NCBI RefSeq assembly: GCF_002217755.1
Contig: NZ_BCFL01000040.1
Coordinates: 52,130-116,129 of the forward strand
From: Streptomyces hyaluromycini
GTDB lineage: Bacteria; Actinomycetota; Actinomycetes; Streptomycetales; Streptomycetaceae
Direction of reading: 5' to 3'
Length of the DNA stretch: 64,000 nt
Numbering within the stretch: the first letter of the stretch is position 1; every line of letters begins with the position of its first letter. The notes under the pieces are model-generated. The model was not told the origin of the DNA. It searched no databases and saw only the letters and a list, made by a program, of their open reading frames with translations. A program made the translations under genes and the position numbers. Below, one piece after another: positions 33,305 through 42,034 of this stretch.

Positions 33305-35803
33305 ATGCAGCGCTGGGGCCGGACGAGGAAACCTCCGCACCGGGGGCTGGTCCCCCTGACGGCTGTCGCGGGCGGCCTGCTCGCCGTGCTGATCGGCCTC
33401 GTCTTCCTGGTACTGGCGCTGGCGGTCCAGGACGCGCGGCACTCCCTGCTCTCCGCCCGCAGCGGCCGGCCGGCCCTGGAGCAGATCGGGGTGGTCCAGG
33501 GGATCGTCCTCGACATGGAGGGCGGCCAGCGCAGCTACGTCATCACCCGGCAGGACGAGTTCCTCAAGCCCTGGCGGGCCGCCCGGGCCGCGTTCCCCGC
33601 GCAGGCACAGCGGCTCGTGGACGTCAGCACGTCCCCCGCCCAGCGGCAGCTCGCCGGGCGGATCCAGCGGGCCGGCCAGTCCTTCGTCGACGACTACTCG
33701 GTCCCGCTCGTGACCGAGGCCCGGCGCGGCGATCCCGACGCGAGCAGCACGGCGCGGACGATGGAGGGCAAGCAGCGGCTCGACGCGCTCCGGGACCAGT
33801 TCTCCCGCTACCTCAAGGCCGAGCGCGTCTCGATCAACCAGCGTGAGAACGCGCTGGAGGGCCGGATGCGCACGCTGACGATCGCCGCGTCCGTCGGCGT
33901 CGGCGTGGCCGTCCTCCTGATCGTCGCCTACGGCGCCTATGTGACCCGGGTGATCGTCTGGCCGGTGCGCAGGATGGCCCGCTTCGCGACCCGGCTCGCC
34001 GCCGGAGACCTGGGCGCACGGGTGCCGCGCTCCGGGCGCCGGGAGATCGGCCAGCTGGAGACGGCGTTCAACACCATGGCCGGCTCGCTGGAGAAGAGCC
34101 ACCGGCGGCTGAGGCTGCTCTACGACGCCGGTACCGCTGTCGGCAACACCCTCGACGTGGGGCGGACCGCCGACGAGCTGGTGCGGGTGTCCGTCCCCCG
34201 CTTCGCCGACTTCGTCACCGTCGACCTGGAGGAGTCCGTGCTGCGGGGCGGGGAGCCGACGGCCGCCGAGACCGCCCTGCGGCGCGTGGCCCGGGGCGGC
34301 GTCCGCGACGACTCCCCGCTGGACCCGGCCGGTGCCCTGATCGCCGTGGACCCGCCGCCCGGGGCACGTCGGCACACCGACTCCGGGGCGGCCCTCATAG
34401 CCGATCTGCGGGTCACCCGTAGTTCGAGGTTTCCCGACGCGCCGCGCACGGACCGGCTCCTCGACTACGGCATGCGCTCGCTGATCACCGCGCCGTTGTC
34501 GGCACAGGGCGTCCTGATGGGGGTGATCGTCTTCTGGCGCACCCGGGACTCACCGCCGTTCGAGAAGGACGACCTGTCCGACGCGGAGGAACTCGTTGCG
34601 AGGGCCGCGACCGCCATCGACAACGCACGGCGCTACACCCGGGAGCGCGAGACCGCGCTGGGGCTGCAGCGCAGCCTGCTGCCGCACGTCATGCCCGACT
34701 GCCCGAGCGTCGACTTCGCCTACCGCTACCTCCCCACCGGCACCCGGGCCGGAGTCGGCGGCGACTGGCTCGACGTGATCCCGCTGTCGGGCACCCGGGT
34801 GGCCCTGGTCGTCGGCGACGTCGTCGGCCACGGCATCCAGGCCTCCGCCACCATGGGCCGGCTGCGCACGGCGGTCCGCACCCTCGCGGACGTCGACCTG
34901 CCCCCCGACGAACTCCTCACCCACCTGGACGACCTGGTCCTGCACCTCGACGACGGCGCCGGGGAACAGGCCGGTGAGGTGGGTTCGACCTGCCTGTACG
35001 CCGTCTACGACCCGATCTCGCGGCACTGCTCCCTCGCCAGCGCGGGCCATCCGCTGCCCTTCGTGATCACTCCCCAGGGGACGGTGGAGCAGGCCCCCGG
35101 CCAGGCCGGCCCGCCGCTCGGGCTCGGCGGGCTGCCGTTCGAGACCACCGACCTGGACCTCACCGCGGGCACCACCCTCGCGCTGTTCAGCAACGGCCTG
35201 GTGCACTCCCGCAACCTCGACCTGGGCCACGGCCTCGAACGGCTCCGCGGCGCGCTGGCGGCGCCCGGGGAGGGGGAGTCGCTGCAGGAGTCCTGCGACC
35301 GGGTGGTGACCGCGCTGCGCACCTGCGAACCCACCGACGACGTCACCCTGCTGCTCGCCCGCACCCGCGCCCTGCCCTGCGACCAGGTGGCCGCCTGGGA
35401 GGTCCCCGCGGACCCCGAGCACGTCGCCACGGCCCGGACCCTGACCACCGGCCAGCTCGACGCCTGGAAGCTGGACGAACTGTCGTTCACCACCGAACTG
35501 GTGGTCAGCGAACTCGTCACGAACGCCATCCGCTACGGCGGCTCCCCGATCCAGCTGCGGCTCATCCGCGACACCACCATGCTGATCTGCGAGGTCTCCG
35601 ACGGCAGCAGCACCGCCCCGCACCTGCGGCGGGCCCGGGTCTTCGACGAGGGCGGCCGGGGCCTGCTGCTGGTGGCCCAGCTCACCCGGCGGTGGGGGAC
35701 CCGGCAGACCTCCGCCGGCAAGACGATCTGGTGCGAGCAGGCGCTCCCGGCGGCCGGCGCGTCCACGCGCCCGCCGGGCTCCGTAGACTGGTGCCGTGAG
35801 TGA
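33305..35803 (+). CDS. Multidomain membrane sensor phosphatase (CHASE3-HAMP-GAF-SpoIIE-HATPase)
   Basis: An 832-residue signalling protein. Order: transmembrane helix (about 21-42), extracellular four-helix CHASE3-like region (about 45-185), second transmembrane helix (about 195-215), HAMP (RRMARFATRLAAGDLG), GAF-like domain (about 280-440), SpoIIE/PP2C phosphatase (VGGDWLDVI, VVGDVVGHGIQASATMGRLRTA, SLASAGHPLPF) and a C-terminal RsbW-like ATPase (ELVVSELVTNAIRYGG, GGRGLLLVAQLT). It likely sets phosphorylation of an anti-sigma antagonist and may combine phosphatase and kinase in one chain. It ends overlapping the folC start by eight bases. Confidence 0.9.
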   Translation: MQRWGRTRKPPHRGLVPLTAVAGGLLAVLIGLVFLVLALAVQDARHSLLSARSGRPALEQIGVVQGIVLDMEGGQRSYVITRQDEFLKPWRAARAAFPAQAQRLVDVSTSPAQRQLAGRIQRAGQSFVDDYSVPLVTEARRGDPDASSTARTMEGKQRLDALRDQFSRYLKAERVSINQRENALEGRMRTLTIAASVGVGVAVLLIVAYGAYVTRVIVWPVRRMARFATRLAAGDLGARVPRSGRREIGQLETAFNTMAGSLEKSHRRLRLLYDAGTAVGNTLDVGRTADELVRVSVPRFADFVTVDLEESVLRGGEPTAAETALRRVARGGVRDDSPLDPAGALIAVDPPPGARRHTDSGAALIADLRVTRSSRFPDAPRTDRLLDYGMRSLITAPLSAQGVLMGVIVFWRTRDSPPFEKDDLSDAEELVARAATAIDNARRYTRERETALGLQRSLLPHVMPDCPSVDFAYRYLPTGTRAGVGGDWLDVIPLSGTRVALVVGDVVGHGIQASATMGRLRTAVRTLADVDLPPDELLTHLDDLVLHLDDGAGEQAGEVGSTCLYAVYDPISRHCSLASAGHPLPFVITPQGTVEQAPGQAGPPLGLGGLPFETTDLDLTAGTTLALFSNGLVHSRNLDLGHGLERLRGALAAPGEGESLQESCDRVVTALRTCEPTDDVTLLLARTRALPCDQVAAWEVPADPEHVATARTLTTGQLDAWKLDELSFTTELVVSELVTNAIRYGGSPIQLRLIRDTTMLICEVSDGSSTAPHLRRARVFDEGGRGLLLVAQLTRRWGTRQTSAGKTIWCEQALPAAGASTRPPGSVDWCRE

Positions 35804-37310
35804 TCTGCCTCCGCACGACCCCCATGAGAGCTTCGACGACAACTTCGACGAGATCGTCGAGGCCGAGACGGACCGCGATCCCGATCTCGCGGTGATCGAG
35901 GCCGGCAGCCGGACCCTCCGTACCCAGGGCGGCCCGCAGCAGGGCGACGTCCCGGGCCGCCCCGAGGACCCCGAGGTCGACCGGGCCCTGCGCGAGGTGG
36001 AGGCGGAGCTCGCCACCCGCTGGGGCGAGACCAAGCTGGAGCCGTCGGTCACCAGGATCGCCGCCCTCATGGACGTGCTGGGCGATCCCCAGCGGTCGTA
36101 CCCCTCGATCCACATCACCGGCACCAACGGCAAGACCTCCACCGCCCGCATGATCGAGGCCCTGCTCGGCGCCTTCGACCTGCGCACCGGCCGCTACACC
36201 AGCCCCCACGTGCAGTCGATCACCGAGCGCATCAGCCTCGACGGCGCCCCGATCTCCGCCGAGCGGTTCATCGAGACGTACCAGGACATCAAGCCCTACG
36301 TCGAGATGGTCGACTCCCGGCAGGAGTACCGGCTCTCCTTCTTCGAGGTGCTCACCGGCATGGCCTACGCGGCCTTCGCGGACGCCCCGGTCGACGTCGC
36401 CGTCGTCGAGGTCGGCATGGGCGGCAGCTGGGACGCCACCAACGTCATCGACGGCGACGTCGCCGTCGTCACCCCCATCGACCTCGACCACACCGACCGG
36501 CTCGGGGAGACCACCGCGCAGATCGCCGGCGAGAAGTCCGGCATCATCAAGCAGGACGCGACGGTCATCCTGGCCCAGCAGCCGGTCGACGCGGCGCAGG
36601 TACTCCTCAAGAAGGCCGTCGAGGTCGACGCCACCGTCGCCCGCGAGGGCCTTGAGTTCGGCGTCGTCGCCCGCCAGGTCGCCGTCGGCGGCCAGCTGCT
36701 CACCCTGCGCGGCCTCGGCGGCGAGTACGACGAGGTCTACCTCCCCCTGCACGGCCCCTACCAGGCCCACAACGCGGCCGTCGCGCTCGCCGCGGTGGAG
36801 GCGTTCTTCGGGGTCGGCTCGCAGCGCCCCGAGTCCCTGGACATCGACACGGTCCGCAAGGCCTTCGCGGCGGTCTCGTCCCCGGGCCGCCTGGAAGTCG
36901 TACGGCGCTCTCCCACCGTCGTCCTCGACGCCGCCCACAACCCCGCCGGGGCCCGCGCCACCGCCGAGGCCGTCGGCGAGGCCTTCGACTTCAGCCGGCT
37001 GATCGGCGTGGTCGGGGCCAGCGGCGACAAGAACGTCCGGGGCCTCCTGGAGGCCTTCGAGCCGATCTTCGCCGAGGTCGTGATCACCCAGAACTCCAGC
37101 CACCGCGCGATGGACGCCGACGAGCTGGCCGCGATCGCCGTCGAGGTGTTCGGCGAGGACCGCGTCCAGGTCGAGCCGCGGCTGCCCGACGCCCTGGAGG
37201 CCGCGATCACACTGGCCGAGGAGGAGGGCGAGTTCGCCGGCGGCGGGGTGCTGATCACCGGCTCCGTCATCACCGTGGGCGAGGCCCGACTGCTCCTCGG
37301 GAGGGGCTGA
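35796..37310 (+). CDS. folC: Bifunctional folylpolyglutamate/dihydrofolate synthase
   Basis: A 504-residue Mur-ligase-type enzyme adding glutamate to folates (and glutamate to dihydropteroate). ATP loop HITGTNGKTSTARMIEALL (about residue 107), the omega-loop region SPHVQSITERISLDG, and VGMGGSWDATNVI with metal ligands are typical. It has a long acidic N-terminal extension (about 65 residues). GTG start overlaps the preceding gene. The small membrane protein gene starts three bases after the stop, so they are one unit. Confidence 0.93.
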   Translation: MSDLPPHDPHESFDDNFDEIVEAETDRDPDLAVIEAGSRTLRTQGGPQQGDVPGRPEDPEVDRALREVEAELATRWGETKLEPSVTRIAALMDVLGDPQRSYPSIHITGTNGKTSTARMIEALLGAFDLRTGRYTSPHVQSITERISLDGAPISAERFIETYQDIKPYVEMVDSRQEYRLSFFEVLTGMAYAAFADAPVDVAVVEVGMGGSWDATNVIDGDVAVVTPIDLDHTDRLGETTAQIAGEKSGIIKQDATVILAQQPVDAAQVLLKKAVEVDATVAREGLEFGVVARQVAVGGQLLTLRGLGGEYDEVYLPLHGPYQAHNAAVALAAVEAFFGVGSQRPESLDIDTVRKAFAAVSSPGRLEVVRRSPTVVLDAAHNPAGARATAEAVGEAFDFSRLIGVVGASGDKNVRGLLEAFEPIFAEVVITQNSSHRAMDADELAAIAVEVFGEDRVQVEPRLPDALEAAITLAEEEGEFAGGGVLITGSVITVGEARLLLGRG

Positions 37311-37312
37311 CC

Positions 37313-37669
37313 ATGCGTACGCTCTGTTCCTCCACGCTGATCGGCGAGTTCTTCGTCATCGGCTTCGCCGCCCTGGTCGCCATGAAGGACGCCGACCTGT
37401 CCGCCTCCACGGTGTGGCTGGTCAGCGGCATCGCGATGGTCCTGTGCGTGGCCCTGTGCGGGGTGATCACCCGCCCCGGCGGCGTGGCCCTCGGCTGGGC
37501 CCTGCAGATCGCCCTGGTCGCGTCCGGGATCTTCGTCCCGACGATGTACTTCCTGGGCGCGCTCTTCGCGGGCCTGTGGTGGGCGTCCGTGCACTACGGA
37601 AAGAAGATCGACGAGGCCAAGGCCCGCTTCGCGGCGCAGAGCACGCAGGACAGCCCGTCCGGTGTGTGA
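37313..37669 (+). CDS. DUF4233 small membrane protein
   Basis: A 118-residue protein with four hydrophobic segments (LIGEFFVIGFAALVAM, VWLVSGIAMVLCVALCG, ALGWALQIALVASG, MYFLGALFAGLWWASVHYGK). A DUF4233-type gene follows folC across streptomycetes. Function unknown; the overlap-like spacing implies cotranslation with folC. The last codons (SPSGV, stop) coincide with the AGCCCGTCCGG start of a dispersed repeat, so the native C-terminus may have been altered by repeat insertion. Confidence 0.85.
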   Translation: MRTLCSSTLIGEFFVIGFAALVAMKDADLSASTVWLVSGIAMVLCVALCGVITRPGGVALGWALQIALVASGIFVPTMYFLGALFAGLWWASVHYGKKIDEAKARFAAQSTQDSPSGV

Positions 37670-37700
37670 GGACGAGCACCGGTCCGCACCCCCACTCTCC

Positions 37701-37767
37701 AGCCCGTCCGGCGTCTGAGGACGAGGCCGTTCAGGCCGAAGCGGGGGTCCGGGGGCGGCAGCCCCCG
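37701..37767. repeat. Dispersed intergenic repeat, second full copy
   Basis: AGCCCGTCCGGCGTCTGAGG ... CGAAGCGGGGGTCCGGGGGC, matching 7715-7782. A truncated copy (AGCCCGTCCGGTGTGTGAGG) lies about 47 bases upstream at 37654 and overlaps the DUF4233 stop codon. Confidence 0.75.
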
Positions 37768-37873
37768 AAAGCGGCGGCCCGCACCAGCGCACCCGCACAC
37801 TGCGTAACCGACGCTCAGACCGGCCCTGTAGCCTCTCCCCACCGCACCTGCCAGTACCTGAAGGAGTCCTCCC

Positions 37874-38287
37874 GTGACCCAGCGCACCCTCGTCCTGCTC
37901 AAGCCCGACGCCGTCCGTCGGGGCCTGACCGGCGAGATCATCAGCCGTATCGAGCGCAAGGCCGGCTGGCAGATCACCGCGCTGGAGCTGCGCACCCTGG
38001 AGCGTGCCACGCTGGAGCAGCACTACGCCGAGCACGTCGGCAAGCCGTTCTACGAGCCGCTGGTCGAGTTCATGGCCTCCGGCCCGTCCGTCGCCCTGAT
38101 CGTCGAGGGCGAGCGCGTCATCGAGGGCATCCGCGCGCTGGCCGGCCCCACCGACCCGATCGCCGCAGCGCCCGGCTCCATCCGCGGTGACTTCGGTGTG
38201 ATCGTCCGCGAGAACCTGATCCACGCGTCCGACTCGGAGGAGTCCGCCGAGCGCGAGGTCAAGATCTTCTTCCCGGGCCGCGCCTAA
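37874..38287 (+). CDS. ndk: Nucleoside diphosphate kinase
   Basis: A 137-residue NDK transferring the terminal phosphate between nucleoside triphosphates and diphosphates. QRTLVLLKPDAVRRG at the N-terminus and the phospho-accepting His in ENLIHASDSEESAE (about residue 117) are intact, with normal length. GTG start with AAGGAG upstream. Two MITE-like repeats begin directly after its stop codon. Confidence 0.97.
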   Translation: MTQRTLVLLKPDAVRRGLTGEIISRIERKAGWQITALELRTLERATLEQHYAEHVGKPFYEPLVEFMASGPSVALIVEGERVIEGIRALAGPTDPIAAAPGSIRGDFGVIVRENLIHASDSEESAEREVKIFFPGRA

Positions 38288-38551
38288 AGCCTGTCGTTCG
38301 GGTCAGGCCGCCCTGGCTCACGGTGCCTTGTCGGCCGACCCGAGCGGGGCGTGGTGCGTGCAGCTGCAAGGCGGAGGAGGCGTAGACGATCAGCCGCTGC
38401 CGCGGCGGGCGACGCGGTGGGGGCACCTCCCGGCCGAAGGCTGGGGGACGTCGACAACCGACGACAACGCCGCTGGGGGCCCCACGCCTTTAAGGCGGTG
38501 GGGGAGTGCGTGCCCCGCCCCGCGACGCCGGAATGATCCAAACGACAGGCC
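38288..38551. mobile_element. MITE-like element 1 between ndk and mreB
   Basis: About 264 bases bounded by imperfect terminal inverted repeats: AGCCTGTCGTTCGGGTCA at the left and TGATCCAAACGACAGGCC at the right (15 of 18 pairs). No transposase frame. The inside holds a copy of the CGGCCGAAGGCTGGGGGA repeat. The left end touches the ndk stop. Likely a non-autonomous derivative of a DDE-type IS; the parent is not in this window. Confidence 0.65.
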
Positions 38552-38553
38552 CT

Positions 38554-38728
38554 AGGGTCTGTCTGTCAATTCCCGTCTGCCTCGCGACGCCATGCACGCA
38601 CTCTCGCCGCACCGGGCGCAGACCCGAGTACGTCCAGTACGAGGGCCTACGCCCGGCACGCCGAGAGCACGCACCTGACGCCGCGAGGCCGCCCTCCGGG
38701 CGACGACGGGAATTGTCAGACAGGCCCT
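38554..38728. mobile_element. MITE-like element 2 between ndk and mreB
   Basis: About 175 bases with 24-base terminal inverted repeats: left AGGGTCTGTCTGTCAATTCC (then CGTC), right GACGGGAATTGTCAGACAGG (then CCCT), two mismatches. CTAG occurs at both outer ends and could be a target duplication. It lies two bases after element 1. No coding content. Confidence 0.7.
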
Positions 38729-39047
38729 AGGCCTTCCGGGTCCCGCGACGGGTCCGTACGGAGTTTTCGTGGAAGTTTTTGACGAGGCGTCAGCCCATTG
38801 AGCTGCATGACCTGGGACGGCCGATCGATTTCGGCCGTCCCTCGGCATATGCGTGCCGATCGGGGGAACGAGTGCCCCCGTCGGCCCGTCTCCACAAGCG
38901 ACGCGGCCCGGCACGTGCTGACAATGGCGAAGACCCTCGCGCAGTGTTCGTGCAGGCGCGTCTACGATGGAAGCCTTCACGTCACAGCACGTACTTCGCC
39001 GACCTGAAATGCCCTCAAAAGCTCCCGGGAAGGCCAGACGAATCCTG
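38729..39047. other. mreB upstream region
   Basis: About 320 bases between the MITE-like pair and mreB without a supported gene. It should carry the mreB promoters, beyond the reach of the inserted elements. No clear operator is visible. Confidence 0.5.
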
Positions 39048-40079
39048 ATGGGGAACTCAATGTCGTTCATTGGCCGTGACATGGCTGTCGACCTCGGGAC
39101 CGCCAACACGCTGGTGTACGTCAGGGGTCGCGGGATCGTACTCAACGAGCCGTCCGTTGTCGCGATCAATACGAACACCGGTGGAATTCTGGCGGTCGGT
39201 GCGGAGGCGAAGAAGATGATCGGGCGCACGCCCGGCAACATCGTCGCCGTACGCCCGCTGAAGGACGGCGTGATCGCCGACTTCGAGATCACCGAGCGGA
39301 TGCTCCGCTACTTCATCCTGAAGATCCACAAGCGGCGGTATCTGGCCCGTCCGCGTGTCGTCGTGTGTGTGCCCTCCGGTATCACGGGTGTCGAGCGCCG
39401 TGCCGTCATCGAGGCGTCCTCGCAGGCCGGTGCCCGCCAGGTGCACATCATCGAGGAGCCCATGGCCGCCGCCATCGGCTCCGGCCTGCCGGTCCACGAG
39501 GCCACGGGCAACATGGTGGTGGACATCGGCGGCGGCACCACGGAGGTCGCGGTCATCTCGCTCGGCGGCATCGTCACCGCCCAGTCCATCCGTGTCGCGG
39601 GCGACGAACTGGACAACGCGATCATCCAGCACATCAAGAAGGAGTACAGCCTCCTCCTCGGTGAGCGGACGGCCGAGCAGATCAAGATCACGATCGGTTC
39701 GGCGTACGAACTCGACTCCGACGAGCACACCGAGATCCGCGGCCGCGACCTGGTGTCCGGCCTGCCCAAGACCGTGGTCATCTCGGCCGCCGAGGTACGC
39801 AAGGCGATCGAGGAACCCGTCAACGCCATCGTCGACGCCGTCAAGACCACACTCGACAAGTGCCCGCCGGAGCTGTCCGGCGACATCATGGACAGGGGAA
39901 TCGTTCTGACCGGCGGCGGAGCCCTGCTGCGCGGTCTGGACGAGCGGCTGCGCCGGGAGACCGGCATGCCGATCCACATCGCCGAGGACCCGCTGGACAG
40001 CGTGGCGCTCGGCTCCGGCAAGTGCGTCGAGGAGTTCGAGGCGCTCCAGCAGGTCCTGGACGCCCAGCCGCGCAGATGA
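39048..40079 (+). CDS. mreB: MreB, actin-like cell-shape and spore-wall protein
   Basis: A 343-residue bacterial actin homologue. ATP-binding motifs are visible as DMAVDLGTANTLVYV (phosphate 1), DIGGGTTEVAVISLGG (phosphate 2) and GIVLTGGGALLRGLDE (adenosine). In Streptomyces MreB serves spore wall synthesis rather than vegetative rod shape. The ATG before GNSMSFIGRD is used; an ATG 12 bases later (MSFIGRD) with GGGGA upstream is an alternative. First gene of the wall cluster. Confidence 0.97.
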   Translation: MGNSMSFIGRDMAVDLGTANTLVYVRGRGIVLNEPSVVAINTNTGGILAVGAEAKKMIGRTPGNIVAVRPLKDGVIADFEITERMLRYFILKIHKRRYLARPRVVVCVPSGITGVERRAVIEASSQAGARQVHIIEEPMAAAIGSGLPVHEATGNMVVDIGGGTTEVAVISLGGIVTAQSIRVAGDELDNAIIQHIKKEYSLLLGERTAEQIKITIGSAYELDSDEHTEIRGRDLVSGLPKTVVISAAEVRKAIEEPVNAIVDAVKTTLDKCPPELSGDIMDRGIVLTGGGALLRGLDERLRRETGMPIHIAEDPLDSVALGSGKCVEEFEALQQVLDAQPRR

Positions 40080-40273
40080 CGTAACTCTTCGATTCCGCCG
40101 TACGAGATGACCCCCTCTCGTGCGGCGGATCGTTGATATGGAGGCATAAGCTCACACAAAACGAGCTCCGCCCCACCCCCCACCCCCACGCTCCACGACA
40201 AGCCCCCCACGCTCCACAAGCTTTCAGAACACGCTCCCGCAAGTTCCTATTGAGGAAGGCACGGCCGCCGCAC

Positions 40274-41227
40274 GTGAGGGACACGAAAGAGAGCCGGCTG
40301 CTCCTGGTGCTGCTGATCGCCATCGCGTTCGCGCTGATCACGGTGGACATCCGAGGTGGCAGGAACTCCCCGGTAGACGGCGCCCGGCAGGCCGCGGCCG
40401 CGGTCTTCGGCCCGATCGAGAACGGCATGTCGACGGTGGTGGACCCGGTCGGAAACGCCGTCTCCGCCGTCCGTGACTCCGGCGAACGGCACGACCGGCT
40501 GGCCCGGCTGGAGAAGCAGAACGCGACCCTCAAGGCGAAGCTCGGCAGCGACGACCGCAACCGCAGCCGCCTGAGCCAGCTAGAGAAGATGCTCAACGTC
40601 GCCGCCGAGGGCCAGTACGGCATCAAGGGCGCCCAGGTCATCGCCATAGGGTCGGCGCAGGGCTTCTCCTGGACCGTCACCATCGACGTCGGCTACAACG
40701 ACGGCATCAAGCGGGACATGACCGTCCTCAACGGCAACGGCCTGGTCGGCCGCGTGACCACGGTCGGCCCGGACGCCTCCACCGTGCTGCTCGCCAACGA
40801 CCCCGACTTCACCGTCGGCACCCGCATGGAGGGCAGCGACGAACTCGGCTTCGCCTCCGGCCAGGGCGACCGCCCGCTGCGCGTCGAACTCCTCGACAGC
40901 AAGGCCGAGGTGAAGAAGGGCGACCGGCTCGTCACCTTCGGCTCCCAGGGCGACAAGCCGTTCGTGCCCGGTGTCCCGGTCGGCACGGTCTCCAGCGTCG
41001 ACCCGTCCAACGGCGGCCTCACCCGCACCCTGTACGTCACGCCGTTCGTGTCCTTCACCAAGCTCGACATCGTCGGCGTGGTCGTCGAGGCACCGAAGAA
41101 GGACCCGCGCGACGAGGTGCTCCCGGCCAAGCCCAAGCCGACCCCGACCCCGACGGTGACCGTCACGGTCACCCCGTCCGCCGACGCGAGCGCGAACGGC
41201 ACCGACACCACCGGCCAGCAGCAGTAG
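40274..41227 (+). CDS. mreC: MreC, cell-shape protein
   Basis: A 317-residue bitopic membrane protein: short cytoplasmic N-terminus, one transmembrane helix (LLLVLLIAIAFALITVDI), a coiled-coil (RLARLEKQNATLKAKLG) and the beta-barrel MreC domain (SWTVTIDVGYNDGIKRDMTVLNGNGLVGRV). The tail is Pro/Thr-rich. The GTG before RDTKESR is chosen because sequence upstream looks non-coding; the GAGGAAGG motif is rather far (15 bases). It scaffolds PBP2, RodA and MreD around MreB. Confidence 0.93.
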   Translation: MRDTKESRLLLVLLIAIAFALITVDIRGGRNSPVDGARQAAAAVFGPIENGMSTVVDPVGNAVSAVRDSGERHDRLARLEKQNATLKAKLGSDDRNRSRLSQLEKMLNVAAEGQYGIKGAQVIAIGSAQGFSWTVTIDVGYNDGIKRDMTVLNGNGLVGRVTTVGPDASTVLLANDPDFTVGTRMEGSDELGFASGQGDRPLRVELLDSKAEVKKGDRLVTFGSQGDKPFVPGVPVGTVSSVDPSNGGLTRTLYVTPFVSFTKLDIVGVVVEAPKKDPRDEVLPAKPKPTPTPTVTVTVTPSADASANGTDTTGQQQ

Positions 41228-41241
41228 GAGCTGAATCCCCC

Positions 41242-41919
41242 ATGCGCGTCAACAGGATCCTGCTCTCCTCCGCCCTGGTCGTCGTCGCCCTGGTGATCCA
41301 GGTGAGCGTCCTCGCCCGCCTGCACCTGCCGGGCGCCGTCCCCGACCTCATGCTGCTCACCGTCCTCGGCCTCGCCATGGTGTACGGCCATGTGGGCGGC
41401 GCCCTCGTCGGCTTCGGCGCCGGACTCCTCGCCGACCTCGCCCCGCCCGCCGACCACGCGGCCGGCCGCTACGCCCTGGTGCTGTGCGTCGTCGGCTACT
41501 TCGCCGGCCTCATCAAGCCGGAGAACGGCCGCCTGAAGTCCGCGACCGGCCCGATGCTCGTCGTGGTCGCCGCCGCCATCGGCTCCACCCTGCTGTACGC
41601 GGGCGTCGGCGCCCTCGTCGGCGACACCGCCGCCCGGCACGTCGGCATGACCAGCCTGCTGATCACGGCCGCCCTGTACGACCTGCTGCTCGCCCCGTTC
41701 GTGGTCCCCGGCGTCATGGCCCTGGCCCGCCGTGCCGACAACGACCCGCTCACGGAGGCCAACTCCGGCGGCAAGGCGGGCGACATCTCCTCGGGCTGGA
41801 TCTCCTCCGGCACCGGGATGCGCATCGGCGGCCAGCGCAGCGGCCTCGGCGCCCTCAAGGCCAGGGCCCGCACCCGCAACGTCCGCGTCGGCCGCATCAA
41901 GGGGGTCAAGCGTCTGTGA
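41242..41919 (+). CDS. mreD: MreD, rod shape-determining membrane protein
   Basis: A 225-residue protein with five to six transmembrane segments (LLSSALVVVALVIQVSVL, GAVPDLMLLTVLGLAMVYG and others) and a basic C-terminal extension (ALKARARTRNVRVGRIKGVKRL). It begins 14 bases after mreC. Part of the Streptomyces spore wall synthesising complex. Confidence 0.92.
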   Translation: MRVNRILLSSALVVVALVIQVSVLARLHLPGAVPDLMLLTVLGLAMVYGHVGGALVGFGAGLLADLAPPADHAAGRYALVLCVVGYFAGLIKPENGRLKSATGPMLVVVAAAIGSTLLYAGVGALVGDTAARHVGMTSLLITAALYDLLLAPFVVPGVMALARRADNDPLTEANSGGKAGDISSGWISSGTGMRIGGQRSGLGALKARARTRNVRVGRIKGVKRL

Positions 41920-42034
41920 ACGCGGGGGAGTTCACCCGAACGGGTGCACCGGGGCGGAACGCGGCCTCACAGGTCCATCGTTCATCATTCGTACGCGCAC
42001 GCGCCTTTGTGCAGGGAGAGGGGGAGGCAGCCCA

